The notes beneath the pieces are model-generated. The model was not told where the DNA came from. It made no database searches and worked only from the letters and a program-made list of their open reading frames with translations. DNA of 64,000 nucleotides from Nostoc sp. PCC 7107 (GTDB taxonomy: Bacteria; Cyanobacteriota; Cyanobacteriia; Cyanobacteriales; Nostocaceae): contig NC_019676.1 of assembly GCF_000316625.1 (NCBI RefSeq), positions 2,684,501 through 2,748,500 on the forward strand, read 5' to 3'. Positions 27,315 through 37,096 of this stretch are shown one piece after another (position 1 is the stretch's first letter; each line of letters begins with the position of its first letter). The position numbers and the translations under genes were made by a program.

Positions 27315-27568
27315 ATCAATGAATGCACTTCTAACACTGAAATATATTGTTAGCGGAGTTGTGGCAGAAAGTGTTTAGAGTTTCGTTAAGTTCGTTAGTT
27401 TATATGGCGTTAGCACCAGAGGATTTTGCTAAAGTGAACTTAGTTACGGAGGCGATCGCTGATGTCTGAGCCTACATTGTGGACTTTGACTCATTCAGGG
27501 TATTGACCCGGAGAATATTTAATAGCATGATGAAGTTAAGGGCAGATTTTTAAATAAACTCAGTATTT

Positions 27569-28282
27569 TTGACCAAAGTAGGGCATCATTTGCAAGCTAA
27601 AGAGATCAAGGAGCAGTTACAATCACTGATTGAGCAGTCATCATCGATAGATCCAAATCTAGCGAAAAAATTAGATGAAATTAATCGTTGGGTCAAAGAT
27701 ATTAAATTAGGTTCCCTGACGGCTAAACCATTGGTGCTGGCGTTTCTTTTAGAGGTAATTACGGATTCTACTATTTGGCTATTAATTAAATCCTTACCTT
27801 CAGCAGCAGAACAACAAGCCAAGTTAGCCCAAATGACACCGAATGAACGGTATTGGTATGGTTATCTTTTTCCTAAGTGGATTAATGCAACTGACTCTAA
27901 ATTTTATATTTGGAAGCAAAAATTGATGTCCGGTGAGTTTAATCAAGTTGATGATGATATTATTAAATCAATAGCTCAAGATATTGTCAGTCGAGAAGGT
28001 AGTTTTTGGCAGCGATATATTGCCGACCTCTCTATGGCAACAGATTTAATTGTTAGCAGTCGGAACAATCAACCGCTATGTATTCAAGTTACCAGCGTAT
28101 CTGAAGAATTAAGTAATCAAAAGTATCATGACTGGAAAAACACACTTAACTTGTGGGAGATAGAAAGAGGCTTGTTTGTTAGTTACAATCCCAAAGATAC
28201 TAATTTCATTAATCAGTTAGTCAACGTTGCTTTGTATAACAGTGATTACCTTGCTGAAGGCAAATATCTAAAATTTGCTTAG
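27569..28282 (+). CDS. Hypothetical protein, possible nuclease-like fold (237 aa)
   Basis: Protein with a helical N-terminus (KEIKEQLQSLIEQSSSIDP), a hydrophobic stretch (KPLVLAFLLEVITD, near residues 52-66) and a C-terminal alpha/beta part. ATDLIVSSRNNQPLCIQVTS resembles the D-x(n)-(E/Q)x(K/T) core of PD-(D/E)XK-like folds, but the usual lysine is replaced, so activity is doubtful. No ATG is available near the 5' end; the frame can begin at TTG 27569 or TTG 27590, with an upstream in-frame stop. It is followed after 44 bases by another unknown gene on the same strand. No firm family. Confidence 0.6.
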   Translation: MTKVGHHLQAKEIKEQLQSLIEQSSSIDPNLAKKLDEINRWVKDIKLGSLTAKPLVLAFLLEVITDSTIWLLIKSLPSAAEQQAKLAQMTPNERYWYGYLFPKWINATDSKFYIWKQKLMSGEFNQVDDDIIKSIAQDIVSREGSFWQRYIADLSMATDLIVSSRNNQPLCIQVTSVSEELSNQKYHDWKNTLNLWEIERGLFVSYNPKDTNFINQLVNVALYNSDYLAEGKYLKFA

Positions 28283-28326
28283 TTTTTTGATGTATTTCAT
28301 CCATTTAACTGCTTATCACAGCTTTT

Positions 28327-28752
28327 ATGCCTAACCAACGTGAAACTGCAAGCTACGAAGGACAATTAGATAAACTTGCCCAAGCATTAGCAACAGCACG
28401 GAAAATGCAACAAGATTGGCTAACTTATGGTTTAGATTTTGTGCATATATATGTTGAAGATGTTGATGGAGATTGGCTAGAAACTTGGGGACATGATGAG
28501 ATTTTAGGTAATCATTTATTAGATGCAATTAAAGAATTTTTAGTCAGTAATGACATGTTAGCTGTCCAGGTAAGACAACAATTAAAGGAAAAATCGCTGT
28601 TTGATTTCGCAGTTAACTTAGCAGAATGTGAAAGAATTATTGCTGAGGATGACAGATTATCTGCCATCAGAAATTTGTTAGCTGATGATGATGTAGATAA
28701 TGCAGAAGTTGAGAATTTAGCCAATCATCTTTTAGAAAAATTATTCCGGTAA
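28327..28752 (+). CDS. Hypothetical acidic protein (141 aa)
   Basis: Soluble, acidic, mostly helical protein that starts MPNQRETASYEGQLDKLAQA. Acidic clusters (EDVDGDW, LADDDVDNAEVE) are conspicuous. It follows the 27569 gene closely and may be its operon partner. I do not recognise a domain and propose no function. Confidence 0.6.
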   Translation: MPNQRETASYEGQLDKLAQALATARKMQQDWLTYGLDFVHIYVEDVDGDWLETWGHDEILGNHLLDAIKEFLVSNDMLAVQVRQQLKEKSLFDFAVNLAECERIIAEDDRLSAIRNLLADDDVDNAEVENLANHLLEKLFR

Positions 28753-28961
28753 CTGTAGCAAAAGTCTAAAAAAGCCAGACAACTGCAAGAATTTGTGTAT
28801 AATGAAATACATTTAAGCCGAATCGTCATCAGATTCTGTGGCGATCGCCGCAATTATGCAGCCTCTACAAGTTAAGCTGGATATAAAGTAGCGATTGATT
28901 GCGCTTTTTTATAGAAGAAACATTCTATATAGTTTTTATTTTTCTGCTAGAGAAACCCGGA

Positions 28962-29681
28962 ATGCTAGACAGCATATTTGATTATCTCCATTTTCATGTC
29001 AGCGTAGAAGCCCCGATAGTTCTGCTAATCCTGGTGTTTTTAGAAGCAGTCTTATCCGCTGATAATGCGATCGCCCTCGCCGCGATCGCCCAAGGATTAG
29101 AAGACAAAGAACTCGAAGGTAAAGCCCTCAACTTTGGTTTAGTTATTGCTTACGTGTTGCGGATTTCCCTAATTTTGACTGCTACCTGGGTACAAAATTT
29201 TTGGCAATTTGAACTTTTAGGTGCAGCTTACCTGTTGTGGTTGGTATTTCAACACTTTACCTCAGAAGAAACATCAGACTCACACCATCACGGGCCGAGG
29301 TTTAAAACTGTTTTACAAGCCATACCTGTAATTGCCTTTACAGACTTAGCATTTTCATTAGATAGTGTGACAACAGCGATCGCAGTTTCCCAAGAAAGAT
29401 GGTTAGTCCTAACTGGTGCAACTATCGGCATTATCACACTGCGATTCATGGCTGGGTTGTTTATTCGTTGGTTAGATGAATATGCCAATCTAGAAGACGC
29501 AGGTTATGTCACTGTAGCTTTTGTGGGTTTACGTTTGCTATTGAAAGTCATCAACGATGATTTAGTCCCACCAGAATGGTTAATGATTAGTGCGATCGCC
29601 ATAATTTTAGCTTGGGGTTTTTCTAAAAAAACTGTTCCTTCATTACCCCAAGCCGAACCAGAAAAAACCGAAGTAAAGTAA
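28962..29681 (+). CDS. TerC-family integral membrane protein
   Basis: Membrane protein of about 239 residues with seven to eight hydrophobic segments. FLEAVLSADNAIALAAIAQG and AFTDLAFSLDSVTTAIAVSQ carry the paired acidic Asp/Asn sites of the TerC/Alx/YkoY family, whose members have been linked to metal (manganese) export and, in plants, to thylakoid biogenesis. I chose the ATG at 28962 (MLDSIFDYLHFHV), since the upstream frame is not similar to the family. It is convergent with ndk and separated by a large hairpin. Confidence 0.88.
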   Translation: MLDSIFDYLHFHVSVEAPIVLLILVFLEAVLSADNAIALAAIAQGLEDKELEGKALNFGLVIAYVLRISLILTATWVQNFWQFELLGAAYLLWLVFQHFTSEETSDSHHHGPRFKTVLQAIPVIAFTDLAFSLDSVTTAIAVSQERWLVLTGATIGIITLRFMAGLFIRWLDEYANLEDAGYVTVAFVGLRLLLKVINDDLVPPEWLMISAIAIILAWGFSKKTVPSLPQAEPEKTEVK

Positions 29682-29687
29682 AAAGTA

Positions 29688-29790
29688 AAAAGGCAAAAGT
29701 AAAATGAAATTTTTTACCCTTCGGGTTCGGCAGTGAGGGAGTCGGGAGACCCGCCCAGCGCACTGCCTCACCTTTTTACTTTTGCCTTTT
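29688..29790. terminator. Long bidirectional hairpin between terC-like and ndk
   Basis: A 17-bp inverted repeat (AAAAGGCAAAAGTAAAA and its complement, 29688-29704 and 29774-29790) flanks a GC-rich inner segment that itself can fold (CGGGAGACCCG region). The arms belong to a heptamer-type repeat found again at 32478-32532. It lies between convergent genes and fits termination in both directions. Confidence 0.7.
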
Positions 29791-29798
29791 AACTTATT

Positions 29799-30248
29799 CT
29801 ATTCGTGCAACCAAGAGAATATATGTGGTTGCCAATTGACTAATTCTTCATCTTTAAACCACAGAGCAATTTCTGTTTGTGCAGTTTCGGGAGCATCAGA
29901 ACCGTGAATGAGGTTGCGTCCGATGTTGATCCCAAAGTCACCACGAATGGTTCCTGGCTCTGCTGTTAAGGGATTAGTTGCGCCAATAATTTTTCTGGCA
30001 GAAGCAATTACACCATCCCCTTCCCAAACCATCGCTACAACTGGGCCTGAAGTGATAAAGTCTACTAGACTACCAAAAAAGGGTCTTGCCCGGTGAACAC
30101 CATAATGTTGTTCAGCCAATTCTCGACTCACTTGGAGAAACTTCAACCCTACCAGAGTAAAACCCTTAGTTTCAAACCGACGGATAATTTCGCCAACTAG
30201 TTTACGTTGTACGCCATCAGGCTTAATAGCTAAAAATGTGCGTTCCAA
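29799..30248 (-). CDS. ndk: Nucleoside diphosphate kinase
   Basis: Enzyme of 149 residues that transfers the gamma phosphate between nucleoside di- and triphosphates via phospho-histidine. It starts [20 protein letters not shown]. The active-site segment [20 protein letters not shown] contains the catalytic His of the NLIHGSD motif. Typical length and composition. The assignment is secure. Confidence 0.98.
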   Translation of the reverse strand: MERTFLAIKPDGVQRKLVGEIIRRFETKGFTLVGLKFLQVSRELAEQHYGVHRARPFFGSLVDFITSGPVVAMVWEGDGVIASARKIIGATNPLTAEPGTIRGDFGINIGRNLIHGSDAPETAQTEIALWFKDEELVNWQPHIFSWLHE

Positions 30249-30454
30249 AGCTGTCTCCCAAAACTTAATAAAATTTTCATCTTGTCAATTGTCAAAAGTC
30301 CATAGTCTAAAGTCAATACATTTTTGACCATTGACGAATAACTATTGAATAACGACCAATCAGAGTTTATCTCAGAAATCATCACTGGGTGCATATCCAT
30401 TACCAGATGAATGAGTTAAATTGTTTATTCGTGGGTGAAACACAGAGGTCAGAA

Positions 30455-32473
30455 ATGGGTGTTGAGTCAACTGCTACATCTGATGAGGTGGTACTACTAC
30501 CGTCTAGTGGGCATAAATCTGAAGTGAAAAATCACAAACAAAAAAAGTTATTACCACCAAGCACTACCGCAAGCGATTTGCCTCGCGTCTGGAAAATAGA
30601 GGATAGCGAGGAACTATATCGTATTGAAGGATGGGGACAACCTTATTTTTCCATTAACGCAGCAGGTCATATTACTGTTTCCCCCAAAGGCGATCGCGGG
30701 GGTTCTCTTGACTTGTTTGAATTGGTCAACGCCTTAAAACAACGTAATTTAGGGCTACCCATGCTAATTCGCTTTTCTGACATTCTCGAAGATCGAATTG
30801 AGCGATTAAACGCTTGTTTTGCCAAAGCGATCGCCCGTTATAATTACCCTGGTGTTTATCGTGGTGTGTTTCCTGTCAAATGCAATCAGCAACGGCATTT
30901 GATTGAAGATTTAGTCCGGTTTGGCAAACCGCATCAATTTGGTTTAGAAGCAGGTTCCAAACCAGAATTAATGATTGCCCTGGCTTTATTGGATACCCCC
31001 GGAGCATTGTTAATTTGCAACGGCTACAAAGACCGAGAATACATTGAAACGGCAATGTTAGCCCAAAGACTAGGGCAAACCCCAATTATCGTTTTAGAGC
31101 AGATTGAAGAAGTCGATTTGGTAATTGCGGCTAATCGCCAGTTAGGCATTAAGCCAATTCTCGGAGTTCGCGCCAAACTCAGCACCCAAGGGATGGGACG
31201 CTGGGGAACTTCCAGCGGCGATCGCGCCAAATTTGGCTTGACAATGCCAGAAATTATCGAAGCCGTGGATAAACTGCGCGAAGCCGAATTAATGGACTCT
31301 TTGCAGCTATTACATTTCCATATCGGTTCACAAATTTCTGCCATCAATGTCATTAAAGATGCCATCCAAGAAGCCAGCCGAATTTATGTAGAGTTGGCGA
31401 TGTTGGGAGCAGACATGAAATATCTCGATGTCGGTGGTGGCTTGGGTGTAGACTATGACGGTTCCCAAACCAACTTCTACGCCTCCAAAAATTACAACAT
31501 GCAGAACTATGCTAACGATATCGTGGCAGAGTTAAAAGATACTTGTACAGAACGGCAAATTCCCGTACCTACACTGATCAGTGAAAGTGGACGAGCGATC
31601 GCCTCCCATCAATCAGTACTGATTTTTGATATTCTCAGTACCAGCGATGTCCCTCTCAACTGTCCAGAACCCCCACAAGAGGGAGAATCCCCAATAATTA
31701 ATTATTTGTGGGAAACTTACCAATCAATTAACAAAGAAAATTACCAAGAGTTTTTCCACGACGCGACGCAATTTAAAGAAGAAGCCATCAGTCGCTTCAA
31801 CTTAGGCATTTTGCGTTTGCGCGAACGGGCTAAAGCCGAGAGACTCTACTGGGCTTGTTGTCAAAAAATTCTCGAAATTACTAGACAGCAAGATTACGTA
31901 CCCGACGAACTGGAAGACCTAGAAAAAATCATGGCTTCCATTTACTACGCCAATTTATCGGTGTTTCAATCAGCACCAGATTGTTGGGCGATCGACCAAT
32001 TATTCCCCATTATGCCTATCCATCGTCTTGATGAAGAACCAACACGGCGGGGAATTTTGGCAGACCTCACCTGCGACAGTGATGGTAAAATAGACCGCTT
32101 TATTGACCTGCGTGATGTTAAATCAGTTTTAGAACTGCACACCTTCAAACCAGGAGAACCCTATTACTTGGGAATGTTCCTCAATGGTGCTTACCAAGAA
32201 ATCATGGGGAACTTACACAACTTGTTTGGAGATACCAACGCCGTTCACATTCAACTCACGCCCAAAGGATACCAAATTCAACACGTCGTCAAAGGCGACA
32301 CCATGAGTGAGGTAGTCAGCTACGTGCAGTATGACTCAGAAGATATGGTGGAACATATTCGCCAGCGATGCGAGAAAGCATTAGAAGAAAAACGCATTAC
32401 CCTTGCAGAATCTCAACGACTCATGCAAACTTACGAACAAAGTCTCAGAAGATACACATACTTGAATAGCTAG
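30455..32473 (+). CDS. speA: Biosynthetic arginine decarboxylase
   Basis: PLP enzyme of about 672 residues that converts arginine to agmatine in polyamine synthesis. The PLP lysine lies in FPVKCNQQRHLIED. Fold-III barrel segments include LLHFHIGSQISAINVIK and YLDVGGGLGVDYDGS. The region around LTCDSDGKIDRFIDL is the typical C-terminal block. I chose the ATG at 30455 (MGVESTATSDEV), which follows an AGAGGT ribosome binding site. The first 22 codons of a longer frame lack family similarity. The protein begins with a poorly conserved 40-residue tail, as in other cyanobacteria. Confidence 0.96.
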   Translation: MGVESTATSDEVVLLPSSGHKSEVKNHKQKKLLPPSTTASDLPRVWKIEDSEELYRIEGWGQPYFSINAAGHITVSPKGDRGGSLDLFELVNALKQRNLGLPMLIRFSDILEDRIERLNACFAKAIARYNYPGVYRGVFPVKCNQQRHLIEDLVRFGKPHQFGLEAGSKPELMIALALLDTPGALLICNGYKDREYIETAMLAQRLGQTPIIVLEQIEEVDLVIAANRQLGIKPILGVRAKLSTQGMGRWGTSSGDRAKFGLTMPEIIEAVDKLREAELMDSLQLLHFHIGSQISAINVIKDAIQEASRIYVELAMLGADMKYLDVGGGLGVDYDGSQTNFYASKNYNMQNYANDIVAELKDTCTERQIPVPTLISESGRAIASHQSVLIFDILSTSDVPLNCPEPPQEGESPIINYLWETYQSINKENYQEFFHDATQFKEEAISRFNLGILRLRERAKAERLYWACCQKILEITRQQDYVPDELEDLEKIMASIYYANLSVFQSAPDCWAIDQLFPIMPIHRLDEEPTRRGILADLTCDSDGKIDRFIDLRDVKSVLELHTFKPGEPYYLGMFLNGAYQEIMGNLHNLFGDTNAVHIQLTPKGYQIQHVVKGDTMSEVVSYVQYDSEDMVEHIRQRCEKALEEKRITLAESQRLMQTYEQSLRRYTYLNS

Positions 32474-32477
32474 GAAG

Positions 32478-32532
32478 TAAAAAGGCAAAAGTAAAAGGGC
32501 AAAAGATGAGATTTTTTACTTTTGCCTTTTAC
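32478..32532. terminator. Hairpin between speA and NTP-transferase gene
   Basis: GTAAAAAGGCAAAAGTAAAA (from 32477) pairs with its complement ending at 32532, with one bulged base and a loop of about 17 bases. It shares the AAAAGGCAAAAGTAAAA arm with 29688-29790 and separates two convergent genes. Confidence 0.7.
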
Positions 32533-32550
32533 CTTTTGACTTTCATTTCC

Positions 32551-33717
32551 CTAAATAGCGTTTGTCCCCAGCAATTCTTCAATTGCTTGCCGTTCTAGAG
32601 GAGTATGCACTGGTGGCGCTTGACGAGCGTCAGTAATTAACCAGTCTAAAGAAGCAGCTTGGACATCAATAGATGCGCCCGTCTTATCTACGCAATAACG
32701 ACCAAACACCAACTTATCAACTAGACGAACTCCCGGCCCCAAGCGTGACCATTCAAAAATTACGCTATTATCTACAGTTGCACCACTACATATCCAACAG
32801 TTCGGGCCAATCATTGCCGGGCCAACGATTTTCGCACCATCTTCAATTCTGGTCATACCGCCGATGTAAACTGGGCCTGTGATATCCACCTTGTCCCAAT
32901 TTACAGCCACATTTAAGCCAGTGTAGATACCAGGGGCGACTTCATGACCAGGAATTTGCACATTTTTGATTTCACCCAGCAGTACCCCGCGAATTGCCCG
33001 CCAGTAGTCTGGTACTTTACCAATATCCACCCATTCAAAATCCATCGGAATAGCATGGAAGGGCGCACCAATTTCCACCAACTTCGGGAATAACTGGCTA
33101 CCAATGTCATATTCCACACCAGAGGGGATATATTTGAATACCTCTGGCTCAAAAATGTAAATCCCTGTGTTGATATTGGTGCTGAGGGCTTCTTCTGTTG
33201 AAGGTTTTTCTTGGAAAGCTTTAACACGCCCATCCTCATCGGTAACGACAACACCATAACTAGAAACTTCTTCTAGGGGGACAGATTTAGAAATGATTGT
33301 CGCAATTGACCCTTTGGATTTATGCCACTTAACAGCTGCTGTTAAATCCAAATCAATTAAAGCATCACCGCACAACACAACAAAAGTATCATCAAAAAAC
33401 GGCGAAAAATCTTGGATGCGTCGCATCCCTCCCGCCGAACCAATTGCTTCCCCTACCAATTTACCGTCATCAATTTTGCCTTCAAAAGAATAGGCAATTT
33501 GGACACCAAACCGCTGGCCGTCACGGAAATAGTTTTCAATCTCTTCAGCTAAATGGCTAACATTGACCATAATTTGGTCAAAACCATGTTGGCGCAAAAG
33601 TTCCAGTAAAAATTCCATCACTGGCTTTTGCAAGATGGGAATCATTGGTTTGGGAGTCGTGTAGGTAATTGGACGAACGCGAGTACCCTTACCCGCCGCG
33701 AGAATCATCGCTTTCAT
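32551..33717 (-). CDS. Sugar nucleotidyltransferase with left-handed beta-helix (mannose-1-phosphate guanylyltransferase-like)
   Basis: Protein of 388 residues. The N-terminal nucleotidyltransferase signature is MKAMILAAGKGTRVRPITYT, followed by KPMIPILQKPVMEF. The metal-binding region LCGDALIDLDL is present, and the C-terminal third is a hexapeptide-rich beta-helix (AKIVGPAMIGPNCWI). This layout suits GDP-mannose or related NDP-sugar pyrophosphorylases of bacteria. It supplies activated sugar for polysaccharide, glycolipid or glycoprotein synthesis. The exact sugar-nucleotide pair cannot be read from the sequence. Confidence 0.9.
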   Translation of the reverse strand: MKAMILAAGKGTRVRPITYTTPKPMIPILQKPVMEFLLELLRQHGFDQIMVNVSHLAEEIENYFRDGQRFGVQIAYSFEGKIDDGKLVGEAIGSAGGMRRIQDFSPFFDDTFVVLCGDALIDLDLTAAVKWHKSKGSIATIISKSVPLEEVSSYGVVVTDEDGRVKAFQEKPSTEEALSTNINTGIYIFEPEVFKYIPSGVEYDIGSQLFPKLVEIGAPFHAIPMDFEWVDIGKVPDYWRAIRGVLLGEIKNVQIPGHEVAPGIYTGLNVAVNWDKVDITGPVYIGGMTRIEDGAKIVGPAMIGPNCWICSGATVDNSVIFEWSRLGPGVRLVDKLVFGRYCVDKTGASIDVQAASLDWLITDARQAPPVHTPLERQAIEELLGTNAI

Positions 33718-33722
33718 AAAAT

Positions 33723-34025
33723 TTATTCCTCAACCACAAGCCAGTTTACTTTACTCAGTACTGAATTCTGAGTCACCGAAGTTTGCTCAACAGGGGAACC
33801 CCCCATACGCAACTTCTCGCTGAGTGCTGAGTCAGGTACAAAGTACTTTGTACTTTCGCGTTCAATAAAAGTTCCAGCCTGAGTAGGCGGAATCTTCCGA
33901 TTTTGAGTTTGATACTCCACCTCTTGAGGATGGTCTTTTAACTCAGCATGGGCTAAACGCCCCGCTACCGCTAACAGCACTTTCAACTCAGCACTCTTTA
34001 CTTTCAACGAGTGATACTTAATCAT
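33723..34025 (-). CDS. Doubtful 100-codon frame upstream of the NTP-transferase gene
   Basis: This frame ends five bases before the ATG at 33717. Its sequence has no domain signature and it runs through repetitive DNA (ACTCAGTACTGA-like and GTACTTTGTACTTT segments). It begins MIKYHSLKVKSAELKVLL and is Lys/Glu-rich but with little hydrophobic core. I list it only because the frame is complete and close to the next gene; it is probably not a gene. Confidence 0.2.
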   Translation of the reverse strand: MIKYHSLKVKSAELKVLLAVAGRLAHAELKDHPQEVEYQTQNRKIPPTQAGTFIERESTKYFVPDSALSEKLRMGGSPVEQTSVTQNSVLSKVNWLVVEE

Positions 34026-34208
34026 CAGTTTTGATTCTGCTCTAAGTAACTCCTAGAAACAGGGATAACAGTAATTCACTGGTTATTGCAACCATAGCGA
34101 GAGATAGACTACCAATGTAGGCGTATATTCTAAATTTGCTAAAAATTAAAAAAATAGCTTCGGTATGTCTGGGTAACTTACATAATATTTTTAGGATGAA
34201 CTAGTGAT

Positions 34209-35033
34209 TTAGTTTATTGGTTGCTCTACTGATTTTGAGATGTTAGCTGCATCTGTAATCAGTCGAATTTGAATCTCTTGGTAAAATTCCTCTTGAAATA
34301 GCTCAACTTTAGATTGAGCCGATAACAGCAGTAAAGCCCAAAAAATGCCAACTAGGTGACTGTGTTCTGATTTGTGGCTAGAACCATTTGCTTGCGGTTG
34401 CTTCGTTTGACACCACAATTGTACAAGCTGTTCGAGGGTAACATAATTTTGCTCTTGCATTAGTTCTTGAGCAGCAAAACGCAATACCTCTTCCAATTCC
34501 CCGGCTACTTCTGTCAGATTTTCTTGGTGAGCTAATTCTAGCGCCTGCCGCATGGTGCGGACACTAGGCTGACGCTTCACACGAATAGGTTTATCAACTT
34601 TCTGGACAAGTTTTAGCTGATTTGCCATCAGCTGCAATTGCTCAATTAGTTCTTGCAGGGTGACACGGCGTTTAGGTGGTGGCATAGCCGATGGACGACG
34701 GCGCAGTTGCAGTTCTAATGGCAAACGACGCTGATGTGAGAGGCCATTTTCCATCTCATTCAGGCCATCATCTTCAATTTCTTGAACATCTTGGGCTGTT
34801 GACCACTGCATTAAGGTATTCGCTTTGAATAGAACCAGCATTGATGCAGATAAAAAAGCCTGTCCAGATTGCGATAAATCTGATTCGTAGCCTTTTGTTG
34901 TTGCCTCCGGTGCCATAAATTCCAAATAACGATCAATCACCTCAATGACCTTGACATCCCAAGGGTCTATTTCTCCCCGTTCAGCTTGGTCAATTAGGAG
35001 TGTAATGTTTTCTAATAGCTCGGAAGCATCCAT
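34209..35033 (-). CDS. scpA: Segregation and condensation protein A
   Basis: Kleisin subunit of the SMC-ScpAB condensin that organises and segregates the chromosome. About 274 residues. The N-terminal blocks LLENITLLIDQAERGEIDPW, VIEVIDRYLEF and SQSGQAFLSASMLVLFKANT are typical of ScpA, which binds the SMC neck; the C-terminal winged helix is around QLVQLWCQTKQ and LVGIFWALLLLSA. I chose the ATG at 35033 (MDASELL); an in-frame TTG at 35090 would add 19 residues. No scpB or smc gene is nearby. Confidence 0.93.
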   Translation of the reverse strand: MDASELLENITLLIDQAERGEIDPWDVKVIEVIDRYLEFMAPEATTKGYESDLSQSGQAFLSASMLVLFKANTLMQWSTAQDVQEIEDDGLNEMENGLSHQRRLPLELQLRRRPSAMPPPKRRVTLQELIEQLQLMANQLKLVQKVDKPIRVKRQPSVRTMRQALELAHQENLTEVAGELEEVLRFAAQELMQEQNYVTLEQLVQLWCQTKQPQANGSSHKSEHSHLVGIFWALLLLSAQSKVELFQEEFYQEIQIRLITDAANISKSVEQPIN

Positions 35034-35212
35034 TCTGATTTCCGAATTATGGAAGTTGTCATTTGAGGTTGGTGAAACAAATCCCAGCAAAATAGTCTAG
35101 TTAATTTAATTATTTATGGACAAACTAATATATCATTAGGTTTTTATACTGCGGTTTCAGCAAGATAACTTAATAGTTAACGGTCATTTGTTATTTGTCC
35201 CTCTATCCCTAC

Positions 35213-36310
35213 CTAATTTCTCTGGTCTTCTGGTGGTTCGTGAGGAATAGTGACGGTTGATACGAAATTACCTCCTTTGTTATTTTTGATGGCATCAAAG
35301 GTGCCTTTGATAGTACCAGCAATGGGAACAGCCACAAGTGTACCCAACAATCCGGCAATTTCAAATCCCATCAAAATAGATACAAAAATCCAAATCGGAT
35401 TGAGGCCAATAAAGTCACCTAGTAATTTGGGGGCTAGGAGATTATCTTTAATTTGCTGCATAAAAATCGAGGCTAGAGCAACTTGTACTGCTAACCAGCC
35501 ATTTTGCAGCATCACTAAAAGTGTAACTAAACTAATGCCGAGAGTTGCCCCAATAAAGGGAATCAGTTCTGATAAGCCGATGAGTGTGGCAAATAATAGG
35601 GCAAAGGGAATTTTCATGCCGATAAAAATCGGGGTGAGAGTCACTATCATAAATAAGCCGAGTAATAGTTGACTCAAGAAGAATCTTTGAAAATTTAGCT
35701 GTAGAGATACCGTTAGAGGTATGCCAATATGAGACGGCAAAAGATTAATTAAACCGTACCAGACGCGATCGCCATATAAAAGCATATAAAATGCCAGCAC
35801 TACCACCAATACTAGATTTAATAATCCTGAGACTAAAATTCCTGCCACGCCTACTGCACTAGAAGCCAACTGTTGCACCAGGTTTTGAATACTGGCATTG
35901 ATTTGATTACTCAGCACTCGTAAATCTAAAAAAGGCAAACGTCGCCGTTGGGCAAATTCCTCAAGCTGTTCTAGGTTTGCTTGACTAGCAGTTAACCAAT
36001 CAGGAATTTTATTTAAAAGTTGAATTGTCTGGTCAATGACGATGGGAACTAGGGTAATACCCAAAATCACCACTAGAGTTAATGTCACCAGCAAAACTAT
36101 GATTACTGCCTGTGTGCGCGTGATGCGGGCGCGTTCAAAAAACTTCACTGGGTAATTAAGTAAAAAAGCTAAAATCGCCGCAATACTCAAAATGGTGATG
36201 GGATGTTTGAAATAACTGAAAAGTACTGATAGCAGCCCAACATTGAGAGCGATAATCGGGCCACTCAAACCGTAGAATAACAGAGTTTGTAGAGAGGCTG
36301 AACGGCGCAT
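35213..36310 (-). CDS. AI-2E family transporter (PerM/YdiK type)
   Basis: Polytopic membrane protein of 365 residues with seven to eight predicted transmembrane helices. ILSIAAILAFLLNYPVKFF and the late block IPFIGATLGISLVTLLVML plus GDFIGLNPIWIFVSILMGF are typical of the family. Members export quorum-sensing AI-2 or act as Na+/H+ antiporters or other exporters. The gene stands alone, and the substrate is unknown. Confidence 0.9.
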   Translation of the reverse strand: MRRSASLQTLLFYGLSGPIIALNVGLLSVLFSYFKHPITILSIAAILAFLLNYPVKFFERARITRTQAVIIVLLVTLTLVVILGITLVPIVIDQTIQLLNKIPDWLTASQANLEQLEEFAQRRRLPFLDLRVLSNQINASIQNLVQQLASSAVGVAGILVSGLLNLVLVVVLAFYMLLYGDRVWYGLINLLPSHIGIPLTVSLQLNFQRFFLSQLLLGLFMIVTLTPIFIGMKIPFALLFATLIGLSELIPFIGATLGISLVTLLVMLQNGWLAVQVALASIFMQQIKDNLLAPKLLGDFIGLNPIWIFVSILMGFEIAGLLGTLVAVPIAGTIKGTFDAIKNNKGGNFVSTVTIPHEPPEDQRN

Positions 36311-36430
36311 TAGATTTAATGCTCTAGATATTTGTGGAATAAATTTGGGAAACTGGCATTGATACTAGGCATGATTTATAGATATTTTTAACAAAGCCCT
36401 GTATAAGTGTATCTGTTATAGAGGAAATAC

Positions 36431-37081
36431 ATGACAATGAACACCACCATAGCTGACCTCCGCCAAGACTACACATTACAAGACTTAACTGAAACTGAAG
36501 TTGATCCTAATCCATTTATACAATTTAAAAAATGGTTTGAGCAGGCATTAGCAGCGCAATTACCAGAACCCAATGCGATGACTTTAGCTACTGCAACACC
36601 AGATGCTAAACCTGCGGCGAGAATGGTTCTGCTGAAAGACTTTGATGAACGCGGTTTTGTCTTTTTCACCAATTACAACAGTCAAAAAGGGCAAGAACTC
36701 GCTGAAAATCCTCAAGCAGCTTTGGTGTTTTGGTGGGCAGAACTAGAACGCCAAGTGCGAATTTGTGGTCATGTAGAGAAAGTTTCGGAAGTAGAGTCAG
36801 ATGGGTATTTTGAGATTCGTCCGCCCAAGAGTCGCCTAGGTGCGTGGGTTTCTCAACAAAGCGAAGTCATAGAAAGCCGAGAACTTTTAGAACAAAGAAT
36901 GCAGGAATTCCAGAGTAAATATGAAAATCAGGAGATTCCCCGTCCTCCTCATTGGGGAGGGTTAAGAGTCATTCCTTCCGAAATTGAGTTTTGGCAAGGT
37001 CGTCCTAGCCGACTACACGATCGCCTGCTTTATACTCTGTTAGAAGATGGTAGTTGGAAAATTGAGCGATTATCACCTTAG
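36431..37081 (+). CDS. pdxH: Pyridoxamine/pyridoxine 5'-phosphate oxidase
   Basis: FMN enzyme of 216 residues that makes pyridoxal phosphate from [26 protein letters not shown] is the FMN-binding start, [17 protein letters not shown] the conserved loop, and [20 protein letters not shown] the substrate-binding end, followed by RLHDRLLY. Length fits the family. The start could be the ATG at 36431 or the next ATG at 36437. The final Pro stop leaves the usual C-terminal ERLSP. Confidence 0.97.
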   Translation: MTMNTTIADLRQDYTLQDLTETEVDPNPFIQFKKWFEQALAAQLPEPNAMTLATATPDAKPAARMVLLKDFDERGFVFFTNYNSQKGQELAENPQAALVFWWAELERQVRICGHVEKVSEVESDGYFEIRPPKSRLGAWVSQQSEVIESRELLEQRMQEFQSKYENQEIPRPPHWGGLRVIPSEIEFWQGRPSRLHDRLLYTLLEDGSWKIERLSP

Positions 37082-37096
37082 AGGCTAGGGGCTAAT

